The notes below the pieces were generated by a model that was not told the DNA's origin, ran no database searches, and saw nothing but the letters and a program-made list of their open reading frames with translations. From positions 186,001-250,000 of the forward strand of contig NZ_ANHX01000011.1 in the NCBI RefSeq assembly GCF_000316035.1: DNA of 64,000 bases, in the 5' to 3' direction. Origin of the DNA: Paenibacillus sp. PAMC 26794. Lineage in GTDB: Bacteria; Bacillota; Bacilli; Paenibacillales; Paenibacillaceae. The translations under genes and the position numbers were made by a program. Shown piece after piece: positions 1 through 7,186 of the stretch; the stretch's first letter is position 1; each line of letters begins with the position of its first letter.

Positions 1-1
1 A

Positions 2-100
2 GATGTGTTCTCCGGCCAGAGATTTCCTGATCCAAAAGAAGAAGGACTCTTTTGTAACTACTATTGCAGAAGAGTCTACCGCAACAACAGTATCAAATGA
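2..100 (+). CDS. 3' end of an unidentified gene (enters from the left edge)
   Basis: An open frame enters from the left edge and stops at TGA 98-100, giving 32 residues that are basic and aromatic near the end (CNYYCRRVYRN). Composition looks coding, but 32 codons are not enough to assign a family. It points the same way as the genes that follow and is probably the last part of another early gene. A short inverted repeat (TCGTG/CACGA) follows at about 115-136. Confidence 0.35.
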   Translation, partial: DVFSGQRFPDPKEEGLFCNYYCRRVYRNNSIK

Positions 101-197
101 GTCCTTAGGTTAATCGTGCTACCAACACGATCATTAAAAAAAGAATTCAACGGCAGTATACCATGCAATTCCAAATTTGAAAATAGGGGATGAAAAT

Positions 198-896
198 ATG
201 AATTTAAATAACCTGGTAAGTGACGCTATGGAGACAATCCAAAAGGATGGGTTTGTGGAAGGAGTTATTAAAAAGCAATTGGAGACTACTATCAAAAAAG
301 TCGTTGAAGATTACTTTGGCTCCTATGGAGATTTCCGTAAAGAGTTGGAAAACCAAGTAAAAGAACAACTCGAAATTGATATGAGCAAACTTGGAATTGG
401 CGGATACAATCTCATGGTTCTGAATGAAGTGAAGTCTCAATTGGAAACTGCACTGCATATTCAGGGCGTCCAAAAAATCAAAGAAAATATGGAAAGGATG
501 CTCGTTGGTGTCAAGTCAGAATACAAGTTATCTGAATTAGTTGAGGCTATGAAAAAGGACGAAAACGAGGATCGCGATAAAGATGGCGAAAAAATAGGGT
601 TCATTATTGAAGAGAGCGATTACGGTTACAAGCATATTTACTTTGATCCTGAAAGTGACGGGACAGAATCATGGCGCTCTAGCAGATCAAAATACAATTA
701 CAAGTATCAACTTCACTTAGATAAAGAGGGTCATGTCTATAATTCTAAAATTGATAGTCATGATTTATCTAAAAACAACGAGATCATGACATCATTTTAT
801 GACTTTGATAAATTAATGTTCCAAATTTTCGCGACAGGAGCGAAAGTTGTTGTCGATGAAGATGATGTAGATACCTATTACGGTGATGATTATTAA
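198..896 (+). CDS. Hypothetical early phage protein, 232 aa
   Basis: I do not recognise this family. The product is highly charged, predicted helical in its first half (residues 1-130, many K/E) and acidic at the C-terminus (DEDDVDTYYGDDY). A TTG exists upstream at 177, but ATG 198 is preceded by AGGGG at a better distance and is preferred. It is the first complete gene of a rightward early operon leading into the replication genes, so a role in early takeover or replication is possible but unproven. Confidence 0.6.
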   Translation: MNLNNLVSDAMETIQKDGFVEGVIKKQLETTIKKVVEDYFGSYGDFRKELENQVKEQLEIDMSKLGIGGYNLMVLNEVKSQLETALHIQGVQKIKENMERMLVGVKSEYKLSELVEAMKKDENEDRDKDGEKIGFIIEESDYGYKHIYFDPESDGTESWRSSRSKYNYKYQLHLDKEGHVYNSKIDSHDLSKNNEIMTSFYDFDKLMFQIFATGAKVVVDEDDVDTYYGDDY

Positions 897-919
897 AGAT
901 TAATTTAGGAGTGACTGCA

Positions 920-1318
920 TTGTCTCTACAAAAACAATATACATTAGGTGAGTTATACAGCCTAGCAGAACAGTGCAGTCACGATTATCCGGCTACACTG
1001 GCTCGGAAGATCGAGTTTTTGACCGAGGTACAGGTTATTTTGGGCCGTAGAGCTGCTGAAGCAGTGAGAGACTATAAACGTATCTACGCCCAGAGAAAGC
1101 GTGAGTATGCAGAAGCATACCTTGCTGCTGGCAAAGACAAAGCTCAGCGTGCGGAGCTGGCAATCATTGAGATTCGTCTTAAGGAAGCTGATGCTGAGGC
1201 AGACAAGGTTCGCTGGCATAACGCAGTGGAAAGTAATGATCAGGTTATCAATTCGTTGAAATATAGCTTGAAGGTTCTTCTGGCGGAATTCAACAATCCA
1301 GCCAGTGGAAAGAGATAG
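920..1318 (+). CDS. Hypothetical early protein, 132 aa, helical
   Basis: This is an alanine-, lysine- and glutamate-rich, probably all-helical protein with a coiled-coil-like stretch at residues 25-110. An in-frame GTG at 911 overlaps the AGGAG at 907-911, so TTG 920, eight bases beyond that ribosome site, is the likelier start. It lies directly before the replication initiator. Many siphoviruses carry a short helical protein here, but no function can be assigned from sequence. Confidence 0.6.
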   Translation: MSLQKQYTLGELYSLAEQCSHDYPATLARKIEFLTEVQVILGRRAAEAVRDYKRIYAQRKREYAEAYLAAGKDKAQRAELAIIEIRLKEADAEADKVRWHNAVESNDQVINSLKYSLKVLLAEFNNPASGKR

Positions 1319-1345
1319 TAATCAGAATTTTCCGGGGTGAGGAGA

Positions 1346-2371
1346 GTGGCAAGTCCCCAGTTAAAGAATGGATTCATCGGGATTGCTAATGAAATATGGG
1401 ATGAGATAATCAGCCGGAAGTTCACAGAAAGGCAACAAAAGATTCTCAAGCTGATTCTAAGGCTGTCGTATGGCTGCCAGAAGAAAGAGGCAGTTATCCC
1501 TCTCTTGAAGCATTTCGAACTATGTGGAGTACGCATACAGGACGCTAAAAAAGAGATCACTTACTTGGGACAATGTAAGGTAATTTATTGGGATGGCAAA
1601 CAGGTCTATTCTCTCAACAAAAACTATGATGAATGGCGTGTCAGTCTTGTGAAAGAGTGGGATCGTGAAAAATTTTCAGAACTTATCTCTTTAAATATAG
1701 GCAGTAAAAAAGTTACGAAAAGTGTAACTCCAGAAAGTGAAGAACAAGATGAAAGTTACGAAAAGTGTAACTCCGAAGTTACGAAAAGTGTAACTGATGA
1801 GTTACGAAAAGTGGAAGTCGAAGAGAGTCCAATCCCTTGTGGGAGTAAGGCTGAAGGCACCTCTAAAGACATGTTTAAAGACATTATTAAAGTTGGTTGT
1901 TGTTTAACTGATCCCGATTCGGTATTTGAACCGTACACGGGAAACCCGGATTCTGTTCCTAAACCCGAAGCAGATACTGACTCTGATCGGGAGGTTTCCC
2001 AAACGGAATATCGTAATCAAGTGGCAGCTCGTTATCTCCAGAGAAGAGGCAAGGGACTGGAGATAACCTTAAACGATGAAGATGCGGTTAAACAATTCAT
2101 AGCTGAGAGGATTCCGCTCCAAACAGTTATCGATGGTATTGACCAATCGTTTGACAATTTTAAACCCAAGAACAAATGGGATCAGATACGAAACCTGAGT
2201 TACTGCGCAACAGTTGTATATTCACTGCATGCCAAACGTGAGGTTTCAGACACAGCAGAAATTCAAATAACGACTCCCGTACCAAATGCGCCGATTGAAC
2301 CGGTATCTAACGTGACCGCAGATGATTTAAAACAAATGCTGGCTGATCTAAGGTCGAAGCAAGGAGAGTGA
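1346..2371 (+). CDS. Phage replication initiator, replication protein O N-terminal family
   Basis: The N-terminus (MASPQLKNGFIGIANEIWD) and the following QRRVLLAI-like helix with YGCQKK are the signature of the replication protein O winged-helix domain, which binds phage origin iterons. This covers residues 1-100; the rest is a low-complexity acidic linker and a helical C-terminal part. GTG 1346 gives the conserved M-A-S-P-Q start; a GTG at 1337 in the same frame is less likely. DNA repeats at 1711-1813 lie inside the gene, as in lambda O, so the protein probably binds its own gene. The helicase loader follows after 4 bp. Confidence 0.85.
   Translation: MASPQLKNGFIGIANEIWDEIISRKFTERQQKILKLILRLSYGCQKKEAVIPLLKHFELCGVRIQDAKKEITYLGQCKVIYWDGKQVYSLNKNYDEWRVSLVKEWDREKFSELISLNIGSKKVTKSVTPESEEQDESYEKCNSEVTKSVTDELRKVEVEESPIPCGSKAEGTSKDMFKDIIKVGCCLTDPDSVFEPYTGNPDSVPKPEADTDSDREVSQTEYRNQVAARYLQRRGKGLEITLNDEDAVKQFIAERIPLQTVIDGIDQSFDNFKPKNKWDQIRNLSYCATVVYSLHAKREVSDTAEIQITTPVPNAPIEPVSNVTADDLKQMLADLRSKQGE
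1711..1813 (+). repeat. Origin iterons inside the initiator gene
   Basis: The 19-mer AGTTACGAAAAGTGTAACT occurs perfectly at 1711-1729, 1754-1772 and 1777-1795, with a truncated copy from 1800. Each is an imperfect palindrome (AGTTAC-N7-GTAACT). The copies fall in all three codon phases of the gene, so DNA rather than peptide has been conserved. An AT-rich stretch follows at about 1864-1912. This is the expected design of a lambda-like origin within an O gene. Confidence 0.8.
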
Positions 2372-2375
2372 GTAC

Positions 2376-3311
2376 ATGGGCAGCTTTCAGGAGGAACTCA
2401 AGGCACTAATTCCCCCAAGGTTTGCAGAAAGAAGGCAGGCAGCTATTCAGCAGATTGACAGGCATCCGGAAATCAAACGGCTCAGACAAGCCTATCCTGA
2501 TCGATCGGGAGACCTTACAAGCCCTAGAAGATACAGGGATGTATCCGAACATTTGGCTCAATGTGATGCATGCGAGACGTGCCCCGGTCTAATAGGATGT
2601 CAGAACGTCCAGAAGGGTCATAGGAGCGTTGAAGAACCGAGCCCAGATAAACAGGACGAGTTGGTGTTCAGGCTTAAAAAATGCGAGCTGTTGAAGTCTT
2701 ACGAGCGGCAACAGGGCATAGGAGAACGAATTAAGAGTCACTTCATTCCTGAGCATATTTTGAACGCCACCTTTGACGACATTGAACCTGATCCTCCGAG
2801 GATGGCAGCTATTGCGGGAGCAGTGAAGTTTTGTAGTGAATTTGTTCCCAAAGAAACGGTACAAGGATTGTATTTGTACGGCCCAATGGGAGTGGGCAAG
2901 AGCTGTTTTGCCGGAGCTATCGCACGGGAGTTAGCTAAATGTGAAGTGGATGTCCTCATGGTGTACGTACCTGACTTTATCGAAGAGGTTAAGGATGCCA
3001 TTGGCTCCAAAGAGAGCGTAGCAAAGAAACTGGATGCTCTCAGAACGGTACCAGTGCTTATCATGGATGATATTGGGGCAGAGTCGATGAGTGGTTGGGT
3101 AAGGGATGAAGTTATTGGTCCGGTTCTCCAGAGACGTATGGAGCGGTTGCCGACCATCTACACATCCAATCTAACGATACAAGAGTTGTTCAAACATTTT
3201 GCCAATGCCAAGGGATCTCAGGATGAGAAGAAGGCAGCTCGGATCATTGAGCGGATCGAACCATTTGTAAAGTTGCTGCCAGTAGGTGGAAGAAATAGAC
3301 GGAGGGGATAA
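2376..3311 (+). CDS. Helicase loader, DnaI/DnaC-type AAA+ ATPase
   Basis: This protein loads the replicative helicase at the phage origin. Residues 60-80 carry a cysteine cluster (C63, C66, C69, C75), like the zinc-binding N-terminus of DnaI. The AAA+ module follows, with Walker A GPMGVGKS at 169-176, Walker B VLIMDD at 227-232 and an arginine-rich C-terminus. The length of 311 aa is normal for DnaI. Its position directly after the O-type initiator is the usual pairing. No phage helicase or primase gene is seen in the window, so it probably recruits the host DnaB-type helicase. Confidence 0.9.
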   Translation: MGSFQEELKALIPPRFAERRQAAIQQIDRHPEIKRLRQAYPDRSGDLTSPRRYRDVSEHLAQCDACETCPGLIGCQNVQKGHRSVEEPSPDKQDELVFRLKKCELLKSYERQQGIGERIKSHFIPEHILNATFDDIEPDPPRMAAIAGAVKFCSEFVPKETVQGLYLYGPMGVGKSCFAGAIARELAKCEVDVLMVYVPDFIEEVKDAIGSKESVAKKLDALRTVPVLIMDDIGAESMSGWVRDEVIGPVLQRRMERLPTIYTSNLTIQELFKHFANAKGSQDEKKAARIIERIEPFVKLLPVGGRNRRRG

Positions 3312-3315
3312 CCGA

Positions 3316-3459
3316 ATGTGCAAAACATGTAACGGTCAAAAGGTAACGTACCAGTTCAATGGTGCAATGATGATGTTGGGTCCGTGTCCAGCATGCAATC
3401 CTAATGCTAAAAGTGCTGTGAAGGAGGGAATCCGACCTTATGAAAATAGTCGTGGATAG
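3316..3459 (+). CDS. Small zinc-ribbon protein, 47 aa
   Basis: ATG 3316 follows a strong GGAGGGGAT ribosome site at the end of the loader gene. The product has two CxxC pairs (CKTC at 2-5, CPAC at 24-27) separated by 18 residues, a DnaJ-like zinc ribbon. It overlaps the first 20 bases of the clamp gene in another frame, suggesting translational coupling. The function is unknown. Confidence 0.65.
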   Translation: MCKTCNGQKVTYQFNGAMMMLGPCPACNPNAKSAVKEGIRPYENSRG

Positions 3460-4570
3460 TGAGCTGCTGGCAGAAGCCTTGGAAGATGCAAGCAAGGCCA
3501 TTGCAAGCAAGAACATTATGCCTATTCTGGATTGCTTCTTAATCGAGGCTGGTACAGAAGGTGTTAAGGTCACTGGAACGGATACACGTACAACGATACA
3601 GTCATACATTTTCAGTGAACACGTTCAAGTTGAATCGCCTGGTCAGATCGCACTCCCTAAGCTATCCCTTGAAGTAATCAAGAAACTAAATGGTGATGTG
3701 AGCATTGAGAAAAAAGGCAACAACGCGATTATCATTTCTAGGAAGAAGGAAATTGACATGGGTGTATTTGATCCAGAAGAGTTTCCGAGGGTGCCTGACA
3801 TTGATGACAGCGAGTTATTTGAGACTACAGGCAGAGAACTTAAACGGCTATTCAGAAAAGCGACTTATGCTGCTGATCCAACAGGGAAGAATGCGGCAAT
3901 CCTGGCCGGAGCACATGTATACATCAATGACGGAGTATTTGGCATTGAAGCGACAGACCGGCACAGACTTGCAAAAACGGAGCAGCACACAGAAGTAGGT
4001 AACTTGGGTGGAGCTGTCATTGAGGCCAAGGCATTGGGTGAGTTGCAGAAGATAATCTTGGATAAAGACAATCTTGAATTCGGATTCTCTAAATCTTCTA
4101 CCGGGGCCGTGGTACATGTATTTGCGAGAACAGATCGTTTTACCTTTTACTCCCGAGTGTTGGAGGGGGCGTTCCCGGATGTGAGCCGGATGTCGATTGT
4201 GCCAGATGGTGTTACCGAGGTGATCGTAGATAAAGGAGAGATAATGAGTTGTCTTGACCTCGTATACACACTTGCCAAGGAAGAAAAGCATAACCAGATC
4301 GTCATCAGTATCACAGAGAATGAAGTGAGCATTCGCGGCAAAGGGAGAGAATCTGGAAAGGCAATTGAGAGTATAGTTCCAGTTTCGTTTAAAGGCGAAA
4401 ATTTTGCCGTTGCCCTGAATTCCAAGTACTTCATAGATGCTATCAAAGCATTAGAAGGAGATAAGGTGACACTGGTTTTCCCTGGCAAGTTGAAGCCAAT
4501 TTATATCTTGGATGAAAGTGACGAGAGATCACTCCACATTGTACTTCCTTATAGGACGGAAGAAGTGTAA
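3440..4570 (+). CDS. dnaN: DNA polymerase III beta subunit (sliding clamp), phage-encoded
   Basis: The 376-aa protein has full clamp length and the typical start (MKIVVDSELLAEALEDA...KNIMPILDCF), an internal domain repeat and the C-terminal LPYRTEEV, close to the canonical LPMR/LPVR ending. Clamps tether the replicative polymerase and other factors to DNA. A phage copy beside initiator and loader suggests it either replaces the host clamp or favours phage-specific partners. No phage polymerase is seen here. It starts inside the zinc protein's frame (ribosome site AAGGAGGGA) and its stop overlaps the next start (TAATG). Confidence 0.92.
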   Translation: MKIVVDSELLAEALEDASKAIASKNIMPILDCFLIEAGTEGVKVTGTDTRTTIQSYIFSEHVQVESPGQIALPKLSLEVIKKLNGDVSIEKKGNNAIIISRKKEIDMGVFDPEEFPRVPDIDDSELFETTGRELKRLFRKATYAADPTGKNAAILAGAHVYINDGVFGIEATDRHRLAKTEQHTEVGNLGGAVIEAKALGELQKIILDKDNLEFGFSKSSTGAVVHVFARTDRFTFYSRVLEGAFPDVSRMSIVPDGVTEVIVDKGEIMSCLDLVYTLAKEEKHNQIVISITENEVSIRGKGRESGKAIESIVPVSFKGENFAVALNSKYFIDAIKALEGDKVTLVFPGKLKPIYILDESDERSLHIVLPYRTEEV

Positions 4571-5082
4571 TGAACAAATACAATGCAACCAAAGTGATCG
4601 TCACTGAAGACGGGACATTGTTCTCGGAATGGATCGTTAAAAAGCACAGTCTGGATATAACCGGTATACGATTCGATAGCATAGCTGAGGGAGAGTATTA
4701 TCAGCTCCTTCTCCAGCAAAAGAGGTTTGGGGAGATTAAAGCCTTCGAATGTCATCCTAAATTTGTTCTTCAAGAGAAACCGAAGGTCACTTACACTGCT
4801 GACTTCCTAGTAACAGAATTAGATAACAGTCAACGGGTGGTGGATATTAAAGGAGTGGAGACCTCCACATTCCGAGTCAAACTGAAACTATTCCAAGCTA
4901 AATATCCGACTTTACCAATAGATATACTTGTTAAAAAGCGAGGAGAATTCATTCCTCTTGCACAATACAAGAAGGAAAAATCAGCGCGTAAACGGGCGGC
5001 GAATGCACTTAAAAAACGAGTAGATGAAGGGAGAAATCAAAATGAAAATCAAACATACCGTAATCAAAAACGAGGACATTAA
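4570..5082 (+). CDS. DUF1064 family protein, predicted PD-(D/E)XK nuclease
   Basis: This matches the phage DUF1064 family: a SIAEGEYYQLL helix with E42, then YTADF (D78) and VDIKG (D92, K94), the spacing of a restriction-endonuclease-fold active site. Family members sit in phage replication modules and are thought to act like junction resolvases or repair nucleases; that role is inference. The start overlaps the stop of the clamp gene by one base, so the two are co-translated. Confidence 0.8.
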   Translation: MNKYNATKVIVTEDGTLFSEWIVKKHSLDITGIRFDSIAEGEYYQLLLQQKRFGEIKAFECHPKFVLQEKPKVTYTADFLVTELDNSQRVVDIKGVETSTFRVKLKLFQAKYPTLPIDILVKKRGEFIPLAQYKKEKSARKRAANALKKRVDEGRNQNENQTYRNQKRGH

Positions 5083-5335
5083 TAAGCATCTTAACCAACA
5101 GGAGAAAGAAGACTTGCTGCGCTTGTTTCATAAAATTCAGTATGGTCGAGTTTCGGAGGGGAAAGTTGGGTTCAACATGTACCTGGTTGTAAATACAGAC
5201 GAAACTTACGCTGAAGACGTTGTGCAGATCTTACAGGAAAACGGTCATTGGGGTCCAACACACGATCCAAATCAAATCGAGTTTCGGCAAGAGGGAGATA
5301 CGATGGAGCTTCCAGAAGTTAAGAATCCCGTCTGA
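5042..5335 (+). CDS. Hypothetical protein, 97 aa
   Basis: ATG 5042 is preceded by AAGGGAG at the right distance and lies within the 3' end of the DUF1064 gene. An upstream in-frame ATG at 5024 lacks this. The protein is charged with no recognised motif. It is the last gene of the first early run and meets the leftward repressor gene tail to tail. Confidence 0.6.
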   Translation: MKIKHTVIKNEDINKHLNQQEKEDLLRLFHKIQYGRVSEGKVGFNMYLVVNTDETYAEDVVQILQENGHWGPTHDPNQIEFRQEGDTMELPEVKNPV

Positions 5336-5340
5336 ATGGA

Positions 5341-5382
5341 AATTAAAAAGGAGCACAGAGGTTTACTTATCCTCTTGCTCCT
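5341..5382 (-). terminator. Terminator of the repressor gene
   Basis: An inverted repeat pairs AGGAGCACAGAGG (5349-5361) with CCTCTTGCTCCT (5371-5382). Read leftward it is followed by a T-rich tract (TTTTTAATTT). It overlaps the repressor's stop codon and separates the convergent genes. Confidence 0.7.
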
Positions 5383-5575
5383 GCACTATAAACAAATCTT
5401 CCACACCTATACCTAATGCTCTTGCAATAGTGAACAAATGTGTAGATTCATGACGAGTATTTCTATCAAATCGACTTAAGGTTCCCTGAGGAATACCGGT
5501 CATTTCTGATAATTGTTGTTGAGTAATCCCCTTTTCTTTTAAAAGAGGCATTAAATTAGGTTTCACGTTAATCAT
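5363..5575 (-). CDS. Small XRE-family repressor, 70 aa
   Basis: This is almost only a helix-turn-helix: LLKEKGITQQQLSEMTGIPQ is a classic Cro/CI-type motif, with TLSRF as the recognition end. The start is ATG 5575 with AAAGGGTGG upstream; longer readings run into the promoter region. The gene is transcribed leftward, divergent from the 53-aa gene at 5721, with three copies of one operator between them. It is probably an autoregulated Cro/CI-like switch for the second early operon. It lacks a C-terminal dimerisation or peptidase domain, so it is not a LexA-cleavable type. Confidence 0.85.
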   Translation of the reverse strand: MINVKPNLMPLLKEKGITQQQLSEMTGIPQGTLSRFDRNTRHESTHLFTIARALGIGVEDLFIVQEQEDK

Positions 5576-5596
5576 AGCAGCCACCCTTTCAAAGAG

Positions 5597-5625
5597 ATTA
5601 TACGATAACGAATATTTATTAGCAA
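5597..5625 (-). promoter_or_regulatory. Promoter of the XRE repressor
   Basis: Read leftward: -35 TTGCTA (5620-5625), a 17-bp spacer, and -10 TATAAT (5597-5602). Operator copy 1 (5601-5614) covers the -10 edge and spacer, as expected for autoregulation. Confidence 0.75.
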
Positions 5626-5698
5626 GATGGATTGACTGAATATTCGATATCGTATATGATTGAGTCAAGAACAAATATACGTAATACGATAACGAATA
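5601..5698. promoter_or_regulatory. Three-site operator of the early switch
   Basis: The 14-mer TACGATAACGAATA is present at 5601-5614 and 5685-5698. A third copy (TACGATATCGAATA on the minus strand) lies at 5641-5654. The core CGATATCG is a perfect palindrome. The sites cover both divergent promoters, the layout of a repressor-controlled phage switch. Confidence 0.75.
5632..5660 (+). promoter_or_regulatory. Rightward early promoter
   Basis: TTGACT (5632-5637), a 17-bp spacer and TATGAT (5655-5660). Operator copy 2 lies entirely inside the spacer, so bound repressor would block polymerase. Confidence 0.75.
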
Positions 5699-5720
5699 TA
5701 ATAATGGGGGCTGAATCACT

Positions 5721-5882
5721 TTGAGAAGAACTTACAAAGAAACACCATACTGGACCGATGGATATTGGGAATTTGAATACGACCTCACTTTACTTACCAT
5801 CTGGATTAGAGAGTTGAAAGTTCGTCTGAGCGAACGGAAACAGGCCATTAGGCTCAGAGCGTTCACTGGATATGTCCAGTGA
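5721..5882 (+). CDS. Small basic-aromatic protein, 53 aa, first gene after the switch
   Basis: The TTG start at 5721 follows GGGGG at 5705-5709. The product is rich in W and Y at the N-terminus and R and K at the C-terminus. It is the first gene rightward of the operator region, a position often held by Cro- or antirepressor-like proteins, but I see no DNA-binding motif. An inverted repeat overlaps its stop (5864-5881). Confidence 0.45.
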   Translation: MRRTYKETPYWTDGYWEFEYDLTLLTIWIRELKVRLSERKQAIRLRAFTGYVQ

Positions 5883-5924
5883 GGTTGGCACCACTCAGAG
5901 GTAAAGGAAATATTTCCTTACCTC
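5864..5924. repeat. Two palindromes downstream of the switch
   Basis: CACTGGA-TATG-TCCAGTG occupies 5864-5881. A near-perfect 27-bp palindrome (GAGGTAAAGGAAA / TTTCCTTACCTC) occupies 5898-5924. Two further ACTGGAAC repeats follow within the next 50 bases. These are possible protein-binding sites; no assignment is possible. Confidence 0.4.
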
Positions 5925-5995
5925 ATCTAAGAAACGCTTTACTGGAACGATCAACATTGTACTGGAACTTAATAGTCAATTGGGAGGTGTGCTAT

Positions 5996-6175
5996 GTGAC
6001 TGAAGCTGAGAAAGATGAATTCTCCGCAGCTTTATCTGAAAGGTATGCGCAGGTTAAACAATTAAGTTCTTCTAACAAAAAATTGATAAGCACTTGGGAT
6101 GCAGTGATTAGTGACTTGCCTCTCGATATAAAATCAAAGTTTGAAGAAAAACAGAGTCAACTTTCGGCTTTGTAA
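5996..6175 (+). CDS. Hypothetical protein, 59 aa, helical
   Basis: GTG 5996 follows TGGGAGGTG with good spacing and is preferred over a longer frame from 5879 that crosses palindromes. The product is mostly helical and acidic. No family is recognised. Confidence 0.55.
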   Translation: MTEAEKDEFSAALSERYAQVKQLSSSNKKLISTWDAVISDLPLDIKSKFEEKQSQLSAL

Positions 6176-6188
6176 AGGAGGTTTGGAT

Positions 6189-6371
6189 ATGAGTGCCCTA
6201 AACTTGAACAATTTCGATGAACAACCCACTGAAGTGCAACAAGCCGTTGCTTTTTATGTTGGATACACAGTAAACGGAGTACAGGCCACTTCTCAGGAAA
6301 GACAGGCTCATTACGCTGTTTTAGAGCGTGTTGGATTGTTGGAACCTATAAAATCCGTAGTGGGTATGTAG
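6189..6371 (+). CDS. Hypothetical protein, 60 aa
   Basis: ATG 6189 has a strong AAAGGAGGT ribosome site 13 bases after the preceding stop. The sequence has no recognised motif; QERQAHYAVLERVG suggests a helical C-terminal half. It is part of the early small-gene run. Confidence 0.55.
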   Translation: MSALNLNNFDEQPTEVQQAVAFYVGYTVNGVQATSQERQAHYAVLERVGLLEPIKSVVGM

Positions 6372-6432
6372 TGAATTAGGTTCAAAATATAAGCATAAGG
6401 ACAGGGAAAGCGAAGGAAAGGTGGATGAAGAA

Positions 6433-7098
6433 ATGGCCCATCAGACATTCTGGAAACCTGAGAAAAAAGTGAAAGAAAAGAAAATGAGCAGCTTCGGGCG
6501 GAGTAAGAAAGACAAAAAGCCTGTACCGGAATGGAAGAAGGACATTTTAGCCCATCACCAATCCAGACCAGGCTCGAAAGAGCGCGGCGATTTTCCAAAA
6601 GAAGTCATAGCTGAACTTATCGAAGAATCAAACGGAATTTGTGAATGCTGCAAGATCGCGGAAGGGACGACTACTCACCATGTATATCCGCGAGGAAGGA
6701 AAGGGCGCGGAGTTAAAACCAACGGGCTGCGGCTCTGCTGGCCCTGTCATGATCGGATACAAACGAATGAGGAATTACTCCAGTTTTGGATATCTGCCTT
6801 CCGCGATAAGTATGGGGATCGATTCTGGTTCGATGAACAGGATTGGGGCGAGTACAACCTGAAACAAGAGGTACAGCAGAAAGCAGATCAGGAGAAACAG
6901 AACCGCCAGCAAACTTTAAACCCGGTAAAAGAACTTATCTCTTCTGCGGCAGGACGTTCGTTGAAAGCGAAAGAGGTTCGGCTTATTGAAATGATGGATG
7001 ATAAACAAATCGCAATATTCGAGACTTTGATTAACGATATCGTAAGAGTTGAAGAGAAGCATCAAGTTCCGTTTGGATACGGACACTTCGATGATTAA
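6433..7098 (+). CDS. HNH endonuclease-type protein
   Basis: Residues 70-106 hold the HNH zinc site: CECC, THHVYPRG and LCWPCHDR. The cysteine pairs bind structural zinc and H82/H83 with H106 form the beta-beta-alpha-metal centre. A long charged N-terminus and a helical C-terminal region flank it. GTG 6421 is in frame, but GAAGGAAAGG fits ATG 6433 better. In many tailed phages an HNH gene sits beside the terminase for packaging. This one lies about 10 kb away in the early region, so it may act in replication or recombination or as a selfish endonuclease. Confidence 0.8.
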   Translation: MAHQTFWKPEKKVKEKKMSSFGRSKKDKKPVPEWKKDILAHHQSRPGSKERGDFPKEVIAELIEESNGICECCKIAEGTTTHHVYPRGRKGRGVKTNGLRLCWPCHDRIQTNEELLQFWISAFRDKYGDRFWFDEQDWGEYNLKQEVQQKADQEKQNRQQTLNPVKELISSAAGRSLKAKEVRLIEMMDDKQIAIFETLINDIVRVEEKHQVPFGYGHFDD

Positions 7099-7133
7099 TA
7101 TGAAAATAATTCATATAACAACGAATGTATAAC

Positions 7134-7163
7134 GTTATCTGGGGTTGTAGTTCCCCGGATAAC
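7134..7163 (+). promoter_or_regulatory. Hairpin upstream of the C5 methyltransferase
   Basis: GTTATCTGGGG (7134-7144) pairs with CCCCGGATAAC (7153-7163) around an 8-base loop. No T-run follows, so it is not an obvious terminator. It lies 24 bases before the gene's start and could affect its translation or message stability. Confidence 0.45.
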
Positions 7164-7186
7164 AGAGGAAGGGAGACAAGACACAC

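Noticed and set aside
3848..4291. Leftward 147-aa frame inside the clamp gene
   Set aside because: Opposite a clear dnaN homologue; no ribosome site or motif.
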